Assembly: GCA_025055465.1 (NCBI GenBank)
Contig: JANWXA010000003.1
Location: 2,214 to 23,106 of the forward strand
DNA length: 20,893 bases
Reading direction: 5' to 3'
Origin: Candidatus Kapaibacterium sp.
Lineage (GTDB): Bacteria > Bacteroidota > Ignavibacteria > Kapaibacteriales > HRBIN21
In this document: positions 13,894 to 20,893 of the stretch, one piece after another
Numbering within the stretch: the first letter of the stretch is position 1
Layout: each line of letters starts with the position of its first letter
The notes under the pieces: model-generated
What the model was told of the DNA's origin: nothing
What the model saw: only the letters and a program-made list of their open reading frames with translations
Databases searched by the model: none
Program-made: the position numbers and the translations under genes

Positions 13894-15009
13894 TTAGAGC
13901 CGTACGGGCATAACTAAAATTACCAGGGGTGACTCTAAAACAGGAAGAGCCTCGGATTCCGCCCATCGTATAACCACTGGCTTTGTGGGTTCGGAGAACT
14001 CCAGCAGTAGGCGCTCAGCATGAGCTGCCTTCAGAGCCTCGCTGAGGTAGTGAGCATTGAAACCTATGAGGAGCTCCCCCCCAGAGTAGTCGCACGCCAC
14101 CACCTCCTGTGCTCTGTCGCCGCGTGATTCATCCTCGGCTTGTAGAGTGATCCCCCCTTCCTGGAAGAGGAGGCGGATAATTCGGGCTTGGCTGGGGGAG
14201 AAGAGAGCAACGCGCTCAATAGCGGAGAGCAGGCGCTCGCGCTCGACGAAGCACCGCCGGGAGTTCGTTGTTGGGATAACCTGTTCGTAGGCGGGGAATT
14301 TCTCGCCAATGAGGCGACCAACGATGGTGGTAGAGCCAGCGATAAGGGAAATCGTGGTATCGTCCCACCCAACACGGAGGGGTTCAGTAACACGGCGTAG
14401 AAGTTCAACGGTTTCTGCAGGAACCAAAATGGAGCCCTGTTGTGGAATCTCAGCAGGGACGTGAAGGCGGCTCAGACGGTAGCCATCTGTAGCAACGGCA
14501 GTAAATCCGTCTGCCCGAAATTCCCACAGGATGCCTGTTAGTGCGAGCCGGACAGGGTCCTCGGAAGCAGCAAAAAGCACGTGGCGGACCAGCCGCTGAA
14601 TAACCTCGGCAGGCAGTTCTAATGCGGGTTCAGGGGAGCGTTCTCCCGTGGGAAACTCTTCGGGCGGGAGACCCGCCATAGTGTAGCGGCCGTAGTTGGT
14701 TTCCAGGGTTATGCTTGTGTTGTCGGCGTGGAGGGAGAGCTCCTCAGCTCGTTCCAGCGACCGGACGGTTTCCCAGAGAATCTTCGCAGGTATAAGCGCC
14801 TCGCCGGATTTCAGCACCGTCGTAGGGCAGCGGACACTAATGCGTAGGTCCAGGTTCGTTGCGGTCAGCGTAGTTGTATCTCCTTCACAGCGGAAATGAA
14901 TGCATTCCAGCGCAGGCAAAGTTGTGCGGCTTGGAACGACCGGGATAACTTCCGAGAGCGCTTCGCGCAGCGAGGAAACGGGGCAACGGATATGAAGCTG
15001 TGCACACAT
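13894..15009 (-). CDS. dnaN: DNA polymerase III beta subunit (sliding clamp)
   Basis: This encodes 371 residues from ATG 15009, the usual clamp length. The open frame reaches upstream to 15090, but the extra 27 residues are arginine-rich, unlike a clamp, and cross a promoter element, so I reject them. The start CAQLHIRCPVSSLREALSEV matches the first helix of DnaN. Other blocks are LPALECIHFRCEGDTTTLTA, ALIPAKILWETVRSL, FTAVATDGYRLSRLHVP and LIGFNAHYLSEALKA. The last residues, VILVMPVRL, match the typical 'ylimPmrl' clamp end. The clamp encircles DNA and tethers the polymerase. It is first in a dnaN-recF operon with its own promoter. Confidence 0.96.
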   Translation of the reverse strand: MCAQLHIRCPVSSLREALSEVIPVVPSRTTLPALECIHFRCEGDTTTLTATNLDLRISVRCPTTVLKSGEALIPAKILWETVRSLERAEELSLHADNTSITLETNYGRYTMAGLPPEEFPTGERSPEPALELPAEVIQRLVRHVLFAASEDPVRLALTGILWEFRADGFTAVATDGYRLSRLHVPAEIPQQGSILVPAETVELLRRVTEPLRVGWDDTTISLIAGSTTIVGRLIGEKFPAYEQVIPTTNSRRCFVERERLLSAIERVALFSPSQARIIRLLFQEGGITLQAEDESRGDRAQEVVACDYSGGELLIGFNAHYLSEALKAAHAERLLLEFSEPTKPVVIRWAESEALPVLESPLVILVMPVRL

Positions 15010-15054
15010 CCCTCTGCCTAATCTGATACGACCTGAGAGACAGCGACTGACGCG

Positions 15055-15062
15055 CAAACTTA
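15055..15062 (-). promoter_or_regulatory. -7 promoter element for dnaN-recF (TAAGTTTG on the minus strand)
   Basis: Read on the minus strand this is TAAGTTTG, an exact TAnnTTTG match, 45 bases before the dnaN ATG. A TTTC lies 16 bases upstream of it as a possible weak -33 element. It stands back to back with the psd promoter. Confidence 0.55.
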
Positions 15063-15109
15063 CGAAGTAGCCCGCGGCGAAACATTCCATATTGTGGATG
15101 GCGGCAGTG

Positions 15110-15117
15110 TAATTTTG
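15110..15117 (+). promoter_or_regulatory. -7 promoter element for psd-pssA (TAATTTTG)
   Basis: This is an exact TAnnTTTG match, 24 bases before the psd ATG. A TTG at 15092-15094 lies 15 bases upstream as a possible -33 element. It supports starting psd at 15142 rather than at the ATG at 15094, which would be upstream of the promoter core. Confidence 0.6.
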
Positions 15118-15141
15118 CGATTGTCGTACGGAGAGGTACTG

Positions 15142-15855
15142 ATGCCTCTTTTGGCTTCCTATGGGCGGGATAATGTTGTCGTTTTAGTTGGCGCGGCTGC
15201 TTTCCTGGGAGCTGTAGCAAGTGGTGTCGGTGGGACGCCGGGATGGGTAATAGGTGGTGGAGCCGTTGCGCTTGTAACGCTGACATTTTGGTTCTTCCGT
15301 GACCCCGAGCGAAATATCCCAGAGATAGCACGGCGAGAGGGTGCACTCATAGCGCCAGCGGATGGGCGTATTGTGCAAATATGTCATGTTGTGGAACCTG
15401 AATTCATTGGCGGGGATGCAGTGCAGGTGAGTATTTTCCTCTCTCTCCTGGACGTACATGTCAACCGAGTTCCAGTGTCAGGTGTTGTGCGATTATGCCG
15501 CTACGTTCCTGGGCGCTTCTATGCGGCATACCGTTCGGAGGCGTCACGGCGGAATGAGCAGATGCTTGTTGGTATTGAAAGTTGCTGTGGGCGACTTCTG
15601 CTCAGGCAGATCGCGGGGGTTCTGGCGCGTCGGATTGTGTGCTCCCTTCGCGAAGGGCAGAATGTCCGGGTGGGCGAACGTTTTGGGATGATAAAGTTCG
15701 GGTCACGTGTGGATGTACTCTTGCCAGTGGGGCAGGCAGAGCTCTATGTCTATGAGGGCATGAAAGTGCGAGCTGGAGAAACTTTGTTAGGATACCTACG
15801 TCCTGAACCTGCATCTGTTCCGCCGGTACATACCCTTGCAAGCGGTCAGCGGTAG
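15142..15855 (+). CDS. psd: Phosphatidylserine decarboxylase (short proenzyme form)
   Basis: This encodes 237 residues from ATG 15142, which has GGAGAGG about 6 bases upstream. It is made as a proenzyme and cuts itself to create the pyruvoyl cofactor. The cleavage motif is FGSR (S188), giving a beta chain of about 187 residues and an alpha chain of about 50. Hydrophobic segments at residues 12-28 and 34-52 anchor it to the membrane. FFRDPERNIP, APADGRIVQI, SIFLSLLDVHVNRVPVSG and RVGERFGMIKFGSRVDVLLP are family blocks. It makes phosphatidylethanolamine from the phosphatidylserine produced by pssA, whose gene follows after 5 bases. Confidence 0.96.
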   Translation: MPLLASYGRDNVVVLVGAAAFLGAVASGVGGTPGWVIGGGAVALVTLTFWFFRDPERNIPEIARREGALIAPADGRIVQICHVVEPEFIGGDAVQVSIFLSLLDVHVNRVPVSGVVRLCRYVPGRFYAAYRSEASRRNEQMLVGIESCCGRLLLRQIAGVLARRIVCSLREGQNVRVGERFGMIKFGSRVDVLLPVGQAELYVYEGMKVRAGETLLGYLRPEPASVPPVHTLASGQR

Positions 15856-15860
15856 GGGGC

Positions 15861-16604
15861 ATGAAGTTTTCCCGGCAGTTGGTTCCCCACCTTTTTACTC
15901 TGGCAAACCTGTTTGCGGGTTTCCATGCCATCGTCCTTATCGCTCAGGGACAGTTTGCTACGGGGTTTGTTTTCATCGTGCTGGCAGCGCTCTTTGATAT
16001 GTTGGATGGGGTGCTCTCGCGGGCGATTGGCGTTGCGTCGGATTTTGGCGTGGAGTTAGACTCCCTGAGCGATATTGTCTCCTTCGGTGTAGCTCCTGCA
16101 TATCTTGCCTATATGGTGCATTTGCACCAGTTGGGAGGTGCAGGGATGTTATTGGCGGCTGTGCCAGCGTTAGCGGGGGCATTACGACTGGCCCGGTTCA
16201 ACCTCCAGTTAAGTAGCCTTGCTGACAAACCTGCCTTCGTAGGCTTACCAATCCCAGCATCGGCACTCACCTTGGGTTCCTACCTTGTATTTGTGCATCC
16301 CCAGCATTGGGCTTCTCCGTGGGATACTGTCGCTTTGTCGGGGCTCGTTCTACTGCTGGCTGCTTTGATGCTGAGCCGGATTTCGTTCCCGAATGTTCCC
16401 CGCTGTAATTATCGATACGTGCGTCAACATCCTTTGGGAACCCTCGTCTTTATACTCGGCGTTCTTTTGGTACTCGTGACTCGTGGGCAAGCCTTTTTTC
16501 CTTTGATGATGATTTATGTTGTAGGGAGCGTCCTTCGGGATGGATTGAAGCGCTGGCGCTATCGCCGAGTGGAGGAGTGGGATGCAGAGAGCTTTTCAGA
16601 GTAG
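15861..16604 (+). CDS. pssA: CDP-diacylglycerol-serine O-phosphatidyltransferase
   Basis: This encodes 247 residues, a membrane enzyme with six or more hydrophobic segments. The CDP-alcohol phosphotransferase signature runs from residue 46 to 71: D46-x2-D49-G50-x2-S53-R54-x8-G63-x3-D67-x3-D71. The only departure from the textbook D-x2-D-G-x2-A-R form is Ser for Ala at position 53; all metal-binding aspartates are present. LVPHLFTLANLFAGFHAI at the start and DSLSDIVSFGVAPAYL are typical of the Bacillus/Bacteroidota-type PssA. It joins serine to CDP-diacylglycerol, making phosphatidylserine for Psd. It sits 5 bases after psd and 12 bases before purS, so the lipid and purine genes are probably one transcript. 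Confidence 0.95.
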   Translation: MKFSRQLVPHLFTLANLFAGFHAIVLIAQGQFATGFVFIVLAALFDMLDGVLSRAIGVASDFGVELDSLSDIVSFGVAPAYLAYMVHLHQLGGAGMLLAAVPALAGALRLARFNLQLSSLADKPAFVGLPIPASALTLGSYLVFVHPQHWASPWDTVALSGLVLLLAALMLSRISFPNVPRCNYRYVRQHPLGTLVFILGVLLVLVTRGQAFFPLMMIYVVGSVLRDGLKRWRYRRVEEWDAESFSE

Positions 16605-16616
16605 GGGGTGTTTAGG

Positions 16617-16892
16617 ATGAGTTCCTTTCGGGTTGCTGCAGTTGTAACTCTCCGCCGTTCTATTGCCGACGTGCAAGGGACAACCGTTGAGCAAGCCCTT
16701 CATATCATAGGTTTCCCGAGGATTGAGCACGTGCGTATTGGGAAATACATTGAAATGAACGTTGTGGCTGCTTCCGCCGAGGAAGCTCGAGCGTATGTAG
16801 AGGAAGCCTGCCGTCGATTGTTGGCAAACCCAGTCATAGAGGACTATCGGGTTACGGAGGTTGAGCCTGTTGCTGAATTGCAGGTAGGGTGA
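16617..16892 (+). CDS. purS: Phosphoribosylformylglycinamidine synthase subunit PurS
   Basis: This encodes 91 residues from ATG 16617; GTG 16608 in frame is the alternative. It matches PurS in length and pattern: [28 protein letters not shown], then the IGKYIEMNV strand, then [25 protein letters not shown]. PurS is the small structural subunit that bridges PurQ and the small PurL to pass ammonia in the fourth step of purine synthesis. Its presence means that this organism uses the three-part PurLQS enzyme and not the long single-chain PurL common in Bacteroidia. PurL itself is not in the window. purQ begins 5 bases after its stop. Confidence 0.93.
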   Translation: MSSFRVAAVVTLRRSIADVQGTTVEQALHIIGFPRIEHVRIGKYIEMNVVAASAEEARAYVEEACRRLLANPVIEDYRVTEVEPVAELQVG

Positions 16893-16897
16893 TCGGA

Positions 16898-17617
16898 ATG
16901 AAGTTCGGGGTTATTGTATTTCCTGGTTCAAATTGTGATTGGGATGCCTATTGGGCGGTGCGCTCTGCGTTAGGGGAAGATGTTGCGTTCGTGTGGCACA
17001 AAGAGGAAACTCTCCCGGCAGACTTGGATTGCTTGATTCTGCCCGGGGGTTTCTCTTACGGCGATTACCTGCGCAGCGGTGCCATAGCTCGCTTTTCGCC
17101 GATAATGAACGCAGTTATCCGCTTTGCCCGTGCTGGCGGGCTGATCATGGGAATCTGTAACGGTTTCCAGATCTTGTGTGAAATCGGTCTTCTGCCCGGG
17201 GCTTTTCTCCGGAATCGCTGTCTTCGCTTCCTCTGTTGCACGGTCTTTGTTCGGGTGGAACGCTCTGATACACCGTTCACCAACACTCTCCGATCTGGCG
17301 CTGTGCTCCGCATTCCCATTGCTCATGGAGAGGGCAATTATTACGTACCGCCGGACATGCTTCGGGGACTGGAGCAACATGGCCAGGTTCTATTTCGCTA
17401 TTGCGATGCCCAGGGTAGGGTGACAGAGTCTGCCAATCCCAACGGCTCGGTGGCGAACATTGCTGGCGTTGTCAATCGAGAGGGCAATGTCTTGGGCCTG
17501 ATGCCACATCCGGAACGGGCGTGCGATCCTCTCCTGGGTAACGCCGATGGGCTATCTATTTTCCAGGCAATACGGCATTTCTGTTCAGCGGAGCGTCCTA
17601 TATTGATGGTTACATAA
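16898..17617 (+). CDS. purQ: Phosphoribosylformylglycinamidine synthase, glutaminase subunit PurQ
   Basis: This encodes 239 residues from ATG 16898; an in-frame GTG lies at 16889 and overlaps the purS stop. It is a class I glutamine amidotransferase: [12 protein letters not shown] at the start, [19 protein letters not shown] (residues 46-64), the nucleophile C87 in [10 protein letters not shown], and the His-Glu pair in [10 protein letters not shown] (H204, E206). It releases ammonia from glutamine for the FGAM synthase complex with PurS and Pur[11 protein letters not shown] and [21 protein letters not shown] are typical of PurQ. It is followed after 17 bases by a TatA gene. Confidence 0.96.
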   Translation: MKFGVIVFPGSNCDWDAYWAVRSALGEDVAFVWHKEETLPADLDCLILPGGFSYGDYLRSGAIARFSPIMNAVIRFARAGGLIMGICNGFQILCEIGLLPGAFLRNRCLRFLCCTVFVRVERSDTPFTNTLRSGAVLRIPIAHGEGNYYVPPDMLRGLEQHGQVLFRYCDAQGRVTESANPNGSVANIAGVVNREGNVLGLMPHPERACDPLLGNADGLSIFQAIRHFCSAERPILMVT

Positions 17618-17634
17618 GCACGGGAGGATATACG

Positions 17635-17850
17635 ATGTTCGGGCTTGGACCGACAGAGCTGATCTTAATTGCACTGGCGCTGTTGCTTTTGTTCGGTGGC
17701 CGAAAGATCCCTGAGCTCATGCGTGGCTTGGGCTCTGGAATTCGGGAGTTCAAGAAAGCGGCCTCCGTGGAGGAAGAGGAAATGCGTCCATCGCAAGAGG
17801 TCGCAGATCCAAAAAGGCTGCCGACGGAAAGATCTTCGTCTGCGCAGTAG
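17635..17850 (+). CDS. tatA: Sec-independent protein translocase subunit TatA
   Basis: This encodes 71 residues, right for TatA. One N-terminal membrane helix ([20 protein letters not shown]) is followed by the hinge FGGRKIPEL and the amphipathic helix [14 protein letters not shown], then an acidic, low-complexity tail. TatA forms the variable-size channel for folded proteins. GGAGG lies 9 bases before the ATG. A second Tat subunit gene follows after 26 bases. tatC is not in the window. Confidence 0.92.
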   Translation: MFGLGPTELILIALALLLLFGGRKIPELMRGLGSGIREFKKAASVEEEEMRPSQEVADPKRLPTERSSSAQ

Positions 17851-17876
17851 TTGGGAAAGTGGTGTAAGGGGCGGCA

Positions 17877-18131
17877 ATGTTTGACATTGGTGGCGGCGAG
17901 CTACTGCTTATTATGTTGGCGGTGCTGCTCCTGTTTGGGCCTAAACATTTGCCGGAGTTGTCCCGTACCCTGGGCAGGGGATGGCGGCAGTTACAAAAAG
18001 CCCAAGAGGATTTGAGGCAACAACTGCGGGAGCTATCCACTGAGATAGCGGAGCCGGATTTGCCGAGACGCGAAGGCCAGAGAGTACACTCACTTTCACA
18101 GGTTCCGTCTTCTCCGCAAGACGGGGCATGA
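17877..18131 (+). CDS. Second TatA/TatB family subunit (TatB-like)
   Basis: This encodes 84 residues. It opens with MFDIGGGELLLIMLAVLLLFGPKHLPEL, close to the MFDIG.SELLLI...GP..LPE start typical of TatB. A long amphipathic helix follows, LGRGWRQLQKAQEDLRQQLREL. The sequence resembles tatA, suggesting duplication, but the MFDIG start and longer helix favour a receptor-type TatB role. The distinction between TatA and TatB is weak in this phylum, so I leave the symbol open. Its stop overlaps the gatA ATG by four bases (ATGA), a sign of coupling. Confidence 0.88.
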   Translation: MFDIGGGELLLIMLAVLLLFGPKHLPELSRTLGRGWRQLQKAQEDLRQQLRELSTEIAEPDLPRREGQRVHSLSQVPSSPQDGA

Positions 18132-19576
18132 CGCGAACGTATGCGGAGTTCCGGAGGCAGCGCGAACGCGGAGAAATTCGTTGTCTGCAAGTGGTACAGG
18201 AGTTCTTGCACCGGATTGAGAGCCGTCGCAATCTGAATGCCTTCATTACTGTGACAGCGGAGGCTGCACTTCAAGCGGCCGAGGAGTCGGACGCTCGTTT
18301 TGATGCAGGTGCGCCGCGCCCGTTGGAAGGTTGTGTCGTCGCCGTGAAGGATAATATTTCTACCCGGGGAGCACGAACGACGTGCGCTTCGCGGATTCTG
18401 GAGAACTTCGTCCCCGTCTATGACGCCACGGCGGTAGAGCGGCTGAGAGCAGCCGGAGCAATCATTGTCGGCAAAACTAACTTGGATGAATTTGCAATGG
18501 GGTCGTCCACGGAGTATTCTGCCTTTGGGCCCGCCCATAATCCACATAATCCTGACTATGTACCAGGCGGCTCTTCTGGGGGATCAGCTGTAGCAGTGGC
18601 GGCTGAATTATGTCATGTTGCACTGGGTTCGGATACAGGTGGTTCTGTCCGACAGCCTGCTGCTTTCTGCGCTGTCATCGGTTTCAAGCCCAGTTACGGC
18701 CGGATTTCGCGCTACGGCTTAGTTGCTTTTGCTTCCTCGTTAGATCAAATTGGAGTCTTTGCCCACACAGTGGAAGACGTTGCCAGCGTGCTGGATGTTA
18801 TCTCAGGATACGACGTACACGATGCCACCAGCCTGCCGGAGCCACCAACTCAGAGCCGGAAAGTAATTGAGGAGCCCTTGGTCGAAGAACTTCGCCTGGG
18901 TGTGTTGCCGGAGGATGTTCTTCGTGACTGTCACGACGAAGTCTATGCGTGCTATCATCGTTGCCTGAAGGCCCTTCGTGCAGCCGGGGTTCATTTTACC
19001 ACGGTGACACTTCCATATAGCCATCTGTGGGTTCCAACCTACTATATCATTGCAACAGCGGAAGCGTCCTCCAACTTGGCGCGATACGATGGTATACGCT
19101 ACGGGCTTCGCGTCCCGATAGGGGAAGGCGATGATGTTATTACAGCAACACGAACGGCGGGTTTTGGTGCAGAGGTCAAAAGGCGGATTATGATGGGTAC
19201 GTATGTGCTGTCGGCGGGATACTACGACGCTTATTATCGTAAAGCACAGAAAGCTCGCCGTCTGATTGCGGAGGCATATGCGCAGTCTTTCGCCTCAGTC
19301 CATGCCCTCCTACTTCCCACCTCTCCTATACCTCCCTTTCGGCTGGGCGAACGAATGGAAGACCCGATTGCTATGTATCTGGCGGATTACTTTACTGTCT
19401 CGGCGAACTTAGCAGGTATTCCAGCTATCAGTCTCCCGGCAGGATGGACTGCCGATGGACTTCCCATCGGGCTTCAGTTGCAGGCTCCCTATGGGGCTGA
19501 TGCTCGCTTGCTACGCTATGCTCGCTCGTGCCTGCGGGTGTGGCAGCAAAACACGAATAGTAGTGGGCCTATCTGA
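18128..19576 (+). CDS. gatA: Aspartyl/glutamyl-tRNA(Asn/Gln) amidotransferase subunit A
   Basis: This encodes 482 residues, the normal GatA length. It is an amidase-signature enzyme with the full Ser-cisSer-Lys triad: K74 (VAVKDNIS), S149 (PGGSSGGSAVAVAAEL) and S173 (GSDTGGSVRQPAAF). GYDVHDATS, KTNLDEFAMGSSTEYSAFG, MMGTYVLSAGYYDAYYRKAQ and AGIPAISLPAG mark it as GatA rather than a general amidase. It frees ammonia from glutamine so that GatB can convert Glu-tRNA(Gln) or Asp-tRNA(Asn). gatB and gatC are not in the window. The start is chosen by the ATGA overlap with the TatB-like gene. The region after the stop shows no clear terminator. Confidence 0.96.
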   Translation: MTRTYAEFRRQRERGEIRCLQVVQEFLHRIESRRNLNAFITVTAEAALQAAEESDARFDAGAPRPLEGCVVAVKDNISTRGARTTCASRILENFVPVYDATAVERLRAAGAIIVGKTNLDEFAMGSSTEYSAFGPAHNPHNPDYVPGGSSGGSAVAVAAELCHVALGSDTGGSVRQPAAFCAVIGFKPSYGRISRYGLVAFASSLDQIGVFAHTVEDVASVLDVISGYDVHDATSLPEPPTQSRKVIEEPLVEELRLGVLPEDVLRDCHDEVYACYHRCLKALRAAGVHFTTVTLPYSHLWVPTYYIIATAEASSNLARYDGIRYGLRVPIGEGDDVITATRTAGFGAEVKRRIMMGTYVLSAGYYDAYYRKAQKARRLIAEAYAQSFASVHALLLPTSPIPPFRLGERMEDPIAMYLADYFTVSANLAGIPAISLPAGWTADGLPIGLQLQAPYGADARLLRYARSCLRVWQQNTNSSGPI

Positions 19577-19630
19577 TTCTCGGTTCGGAGCTCAGGTGAC
19601 GAGAAGATACTTTCAGGCCAACACTGGCGT

Positions 19631-20220
19631 TTACTGAGAAAAGCTCTTCGGAGAAGTTGATCCGGGGAGCAATCCGTAAGAATAGGCATAACGGGAAAGT
19701 TCAGCTCGTGAAGCACAGCCCAGCTTGCGGGCAATTCGGTTCTGATACGTGCTGGCACTCTTGGGATCCATACCTAGCCAGCGGCCGATTTCCGGATAAG
19801 TTTTGCTTTGGAGCAGCACCGTTTAGGATTTGCTACTCCCGCAGAGGTAACCATTGGTGAGGCAGCTTTTCAACCAGTGCTTTCCGGACAGGCTCGGCGG
19901 ATGGTGGGCTCAGGAAACTGCCTCACCGAGGTAAGGCTCCAGTGACAGCGAGAAGTTCCTCATACTGTGGGTTCGGTGCGAATAACAACCTTTACTCCAG
20001 TCTCCAAGAACATGGGCACATAGCACTCCAGGGTTGGCGCCAACAGGACTCCAAGTGGGTGGGCAGCCTGATGGGCAGCGAGAAATTGGGTAGACGACAA
20101 CGCATCGGAACGCAGCACCGTGGAACTACGGGAGCAGCCCGGAACACGCCGAGTGCAGCCATTGGTGGATTTCAGTGGTGATGAGGCAGTCACAACAACG
20201 GGAAGGGCTGCATGGGGCAA
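19631..20220 (-). pseudogene. Decayed LuxR/NarL-type response regulator
   Basis: Three minus-strand frames join into one degraded regulator. Frame 1 (about 20220-19969) ends with ECYVPMFLETGVKVVIRTEP, which looks like the end of a receiver domain. Skipping one base at 19968 continues in frame 2 with QYEELLAVTGALPR, an in-frame TGA (19925-19923), GSFLSPPSAEPVRKALVEKL, LPLRE, an in-frame TAG (19835-19833), and QIL. Skipping one base near 19823 continues in frame 3 (to 19631) with LLQSKTYPEIGRWLGMDPKS, then ASTYQNRIARKLGCASRAEL and SRYAYSYGLL, a clear LuxR/GerE helix-turn-helix. Two single-base insertions and two stops break the gene. The upstream half of the receiver is poorly recognisable, so the 5' boundary is approximate. 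The intact HTH piece could still be read as a 62-residue peptide from GTG 19819. Confidence 0.75.
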
Positions 20221-20365
20221 CAGAAACAGCCGAAATGCCTTGCGTCGGGGTGAGGAGGGTGAAATAATAGAGGGGCAAGTTTTGAGGCCTCAGAACCCAT
20301 AGTGCTCCCAGCTTTATGGGGCAGTGTGAAAATGCGTAAGTTCGTATCTGGTGTGTGCGGTTGCT
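20221..20365 (+). other. Leader region before lnt, no gene seen
   Basis: This stretch lies between the regulator pseudogene and the lnt start and holds no convincing ORF. AAGTTTTG (20277-20284) and TAAGTTCG (20337-20344) are each one base away from the TAnnTTTG promoter core. The second is too close to the ATG to be comfortable. The 5' end of the decayed regulator may extend into the left part. Confidence 0.3.
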
Positions 20366-20893
20366 ATGGAAGGTTCGCTTCGTCAGTACTACTACGCAGC
20401 AGCAATATCGGGGGCTCTATTAGGAGTTGCTTTCCCACCTTTGCCCCTGGGCGGGTTGGCATTTGGAGCTTTGGTCCCACTGTTCTGGGTATTGGAAGCA
20501 CCGTTGCCTTTGTGGGCCTTGCTTCGGGTAGGCTATATATTTGGTTTCTGCTTTCATGGAGTAGCCAACTGGTGGGTCAGTAGTTGGCAGCCCGAGGCAG
20601 ATCCATATCTGCTCCTTGCAGGGCTCTTGCTGTGGTTGGCCCATCCAATTTTTTTTCTTGTGCCACTTGTGGCGACATGGTGGATTGCCCGGCGGGTTTC
20701 CCCAATGTGGGGGATTGGAGCATTCCCGCTCTTCTGGCTATCTTTTGAGTGGTTGCATAGCATAGGGGAGATCGGCTACCCCTGGCTCTTGCTCGGGTAC
20801 ACCCAGGCACTGAATCTCTATTGGATCCAGGTTGTGGACCTGTCCGGCATCTGGGGGGCGAGCTTTCTCGTGCTATGGGCAAACGTTGTGGTG
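20366..20893 (+). CDS. lnt: Apolipoprotein N-acyltransferase, N-terminal part (runs off the window)
   Basis: 176 codons are visible with no stop, cut by the right edge. The protein is strongly hydrophobic with several membrane helices. Lnt blocks are GVAFPPLPLGGLAFGALVPL (residues about 20-39), FGFCFHGVANWWVSSW, SFEWLHSIGEIGYPWLLLGY and IQVVDLSGIWGASFLVLWAN. The last two are strongly diagnostic. The catalytic nitrilase-like domain (Glu-Lys-Cys) is beyond the edge. Lnt adds the third acyl chain to lipoproteins in the inner membrane; lipoproteins of the window (M48 protease, mtaB-truA lipoprotein) would be substrates. ATG 20366 is my choice; an in-frame GTG lies at 20351 and the frame is open back to 20330. 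No clear Shine-Dalgarno is seen. Confidence 0.92.
   Translation, partial: MEGSLRQYYYAAAISGALLGVAFPPLPLGGLAFGALVPLFWVLEAPLPLWALLRVGYIFGFCFHGVANWWVSSWQPEADPYLLLAGLLLWLAHPIFFLVPLVATWWIARRVSPMWGIGAFPLFWLSFEWLHSIGEIGYPWLLLGYTQALNLYWIQVVDLSGIWGASFLVLWANVVV

Noticed and set aside
15010..15090. 27-residue N-terminal extension of dnaN
   Set aside because: The extra residues do not resemble a clamp and cross the TAAGTTTG promoter core; the conserved clamp helix begins right after ATG 15009.
15009..15142. Possible replication origin next to dnaN
   Set aside because: dnaN-recF can mark an origin, but dnaA is not adjacent, I see no DnaA boxes (TTATCCACA-like) or AT-rich repeats, and the gap is filled by two promoters.
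17750..18547. 265-codon open frame on the minus strand opposite tatA/tatB/gatA
   Set aside because: It is antisense to three well-recognised genes, its translation is rich in Arg, Ser, Cys and Pro without family motifs, and it has no promoter or ribosome-binding site that I can see.
19577..19630. Hairpin TTCTCG...CGAGAA after gatA as a terminator
   Set aside because: The arms are only 6 bases with a loop of about 18 bases and there is no T-tract.
20302..20583. 93-codon open frame at the start of lnt in another frame
   Set aside because: The true lnt frame starts at 20366 and shows diagnostic Lnt blocks to the edge; this frame is a shadow that ends early.

Overview
The window looks like a chromosomal housekeeping segment from a bacterium of the Bacteroidota/Chlorobiota (FCB) group. 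I would guess an Ignavibacteria/Kapabacteria/Chlorobi-like lineage rather than a classical Bacteroidia member, but this is inferred without any search. Four things support it: two C-terminal tails resembling type IX secretion (T9SS) sorting domains at the left end; a DUF2851-type protein; four intergenic matches to the TAnnTTTG -7 promoter element of that group; and a stand-alone PurS/PurQ pair instead of one long PurL. Clear Shine-Dalgarno sequences are also present before several genes. I see no mobile element, CRISPR array, tRNA or rRNA.

Layout, left to right. Positions 1-906 hold the tail of one probable secreted protein, a strong intrinsic terminator, and a complete secreted protein with a sorting-domain-like tail. 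Positions 929-2603 (+) hold a promoter, an unrecognised basic protein with a KOW/Tudor-like C-terminus, ribosomal protein bS21 (rpsU), and a family 2 glycosyltransferase with TPR-like repeats. A tightly packed minus-strand operon runs from about 7993 down to 2597: a candidate 25-codon ORF, mtaB, an unknown lipoprotein, truA, an M48 lipoprotein protease, pyrF, and a DUF2851 protein. Nearly every junction in it overlaps or abuts. Positions 8047-12747 (+) hold a membrane-anchored haem-binding protein, an S9 peptidase, a fatty acid 2-hydroxylase behind its own promoter, a nuoC gene without the rest of complex I, and pyruvate dehydrogenase E1 beta.

Positions 12736-15009 (-) encode dnaN and recF (replication clamp and recombination repair). 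A back-to-back promoter pair separates them from the plus-strand run at 15142-19576: psd and pssA (phosphatidylethanolamine synthesis), purS and purQ (the FGAM synthase glutaminase part), two TatA/TatB-type translocase subunits, and gatA (Glu-tRNA(Gln) amidotransferase). Positions 19631 to about 20220 (-) hold a decayed LuxR/NarL-type response regulator with two frameshifts and two in-frame stops. The window ends inside lnt (apolipoprotein N-acyltransferase).

The most useful observations are the regulator pseudogene, which can be reconstructed across three frames; the palindrome centred on the -7 element before the fatty acid hydroxylase; the short ORF coupled to mtaB by TGATG; and the isolated nuoC-pdhB pair. 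I found no convincing new multi-gene system; most of the window is ordinary core metabolism.
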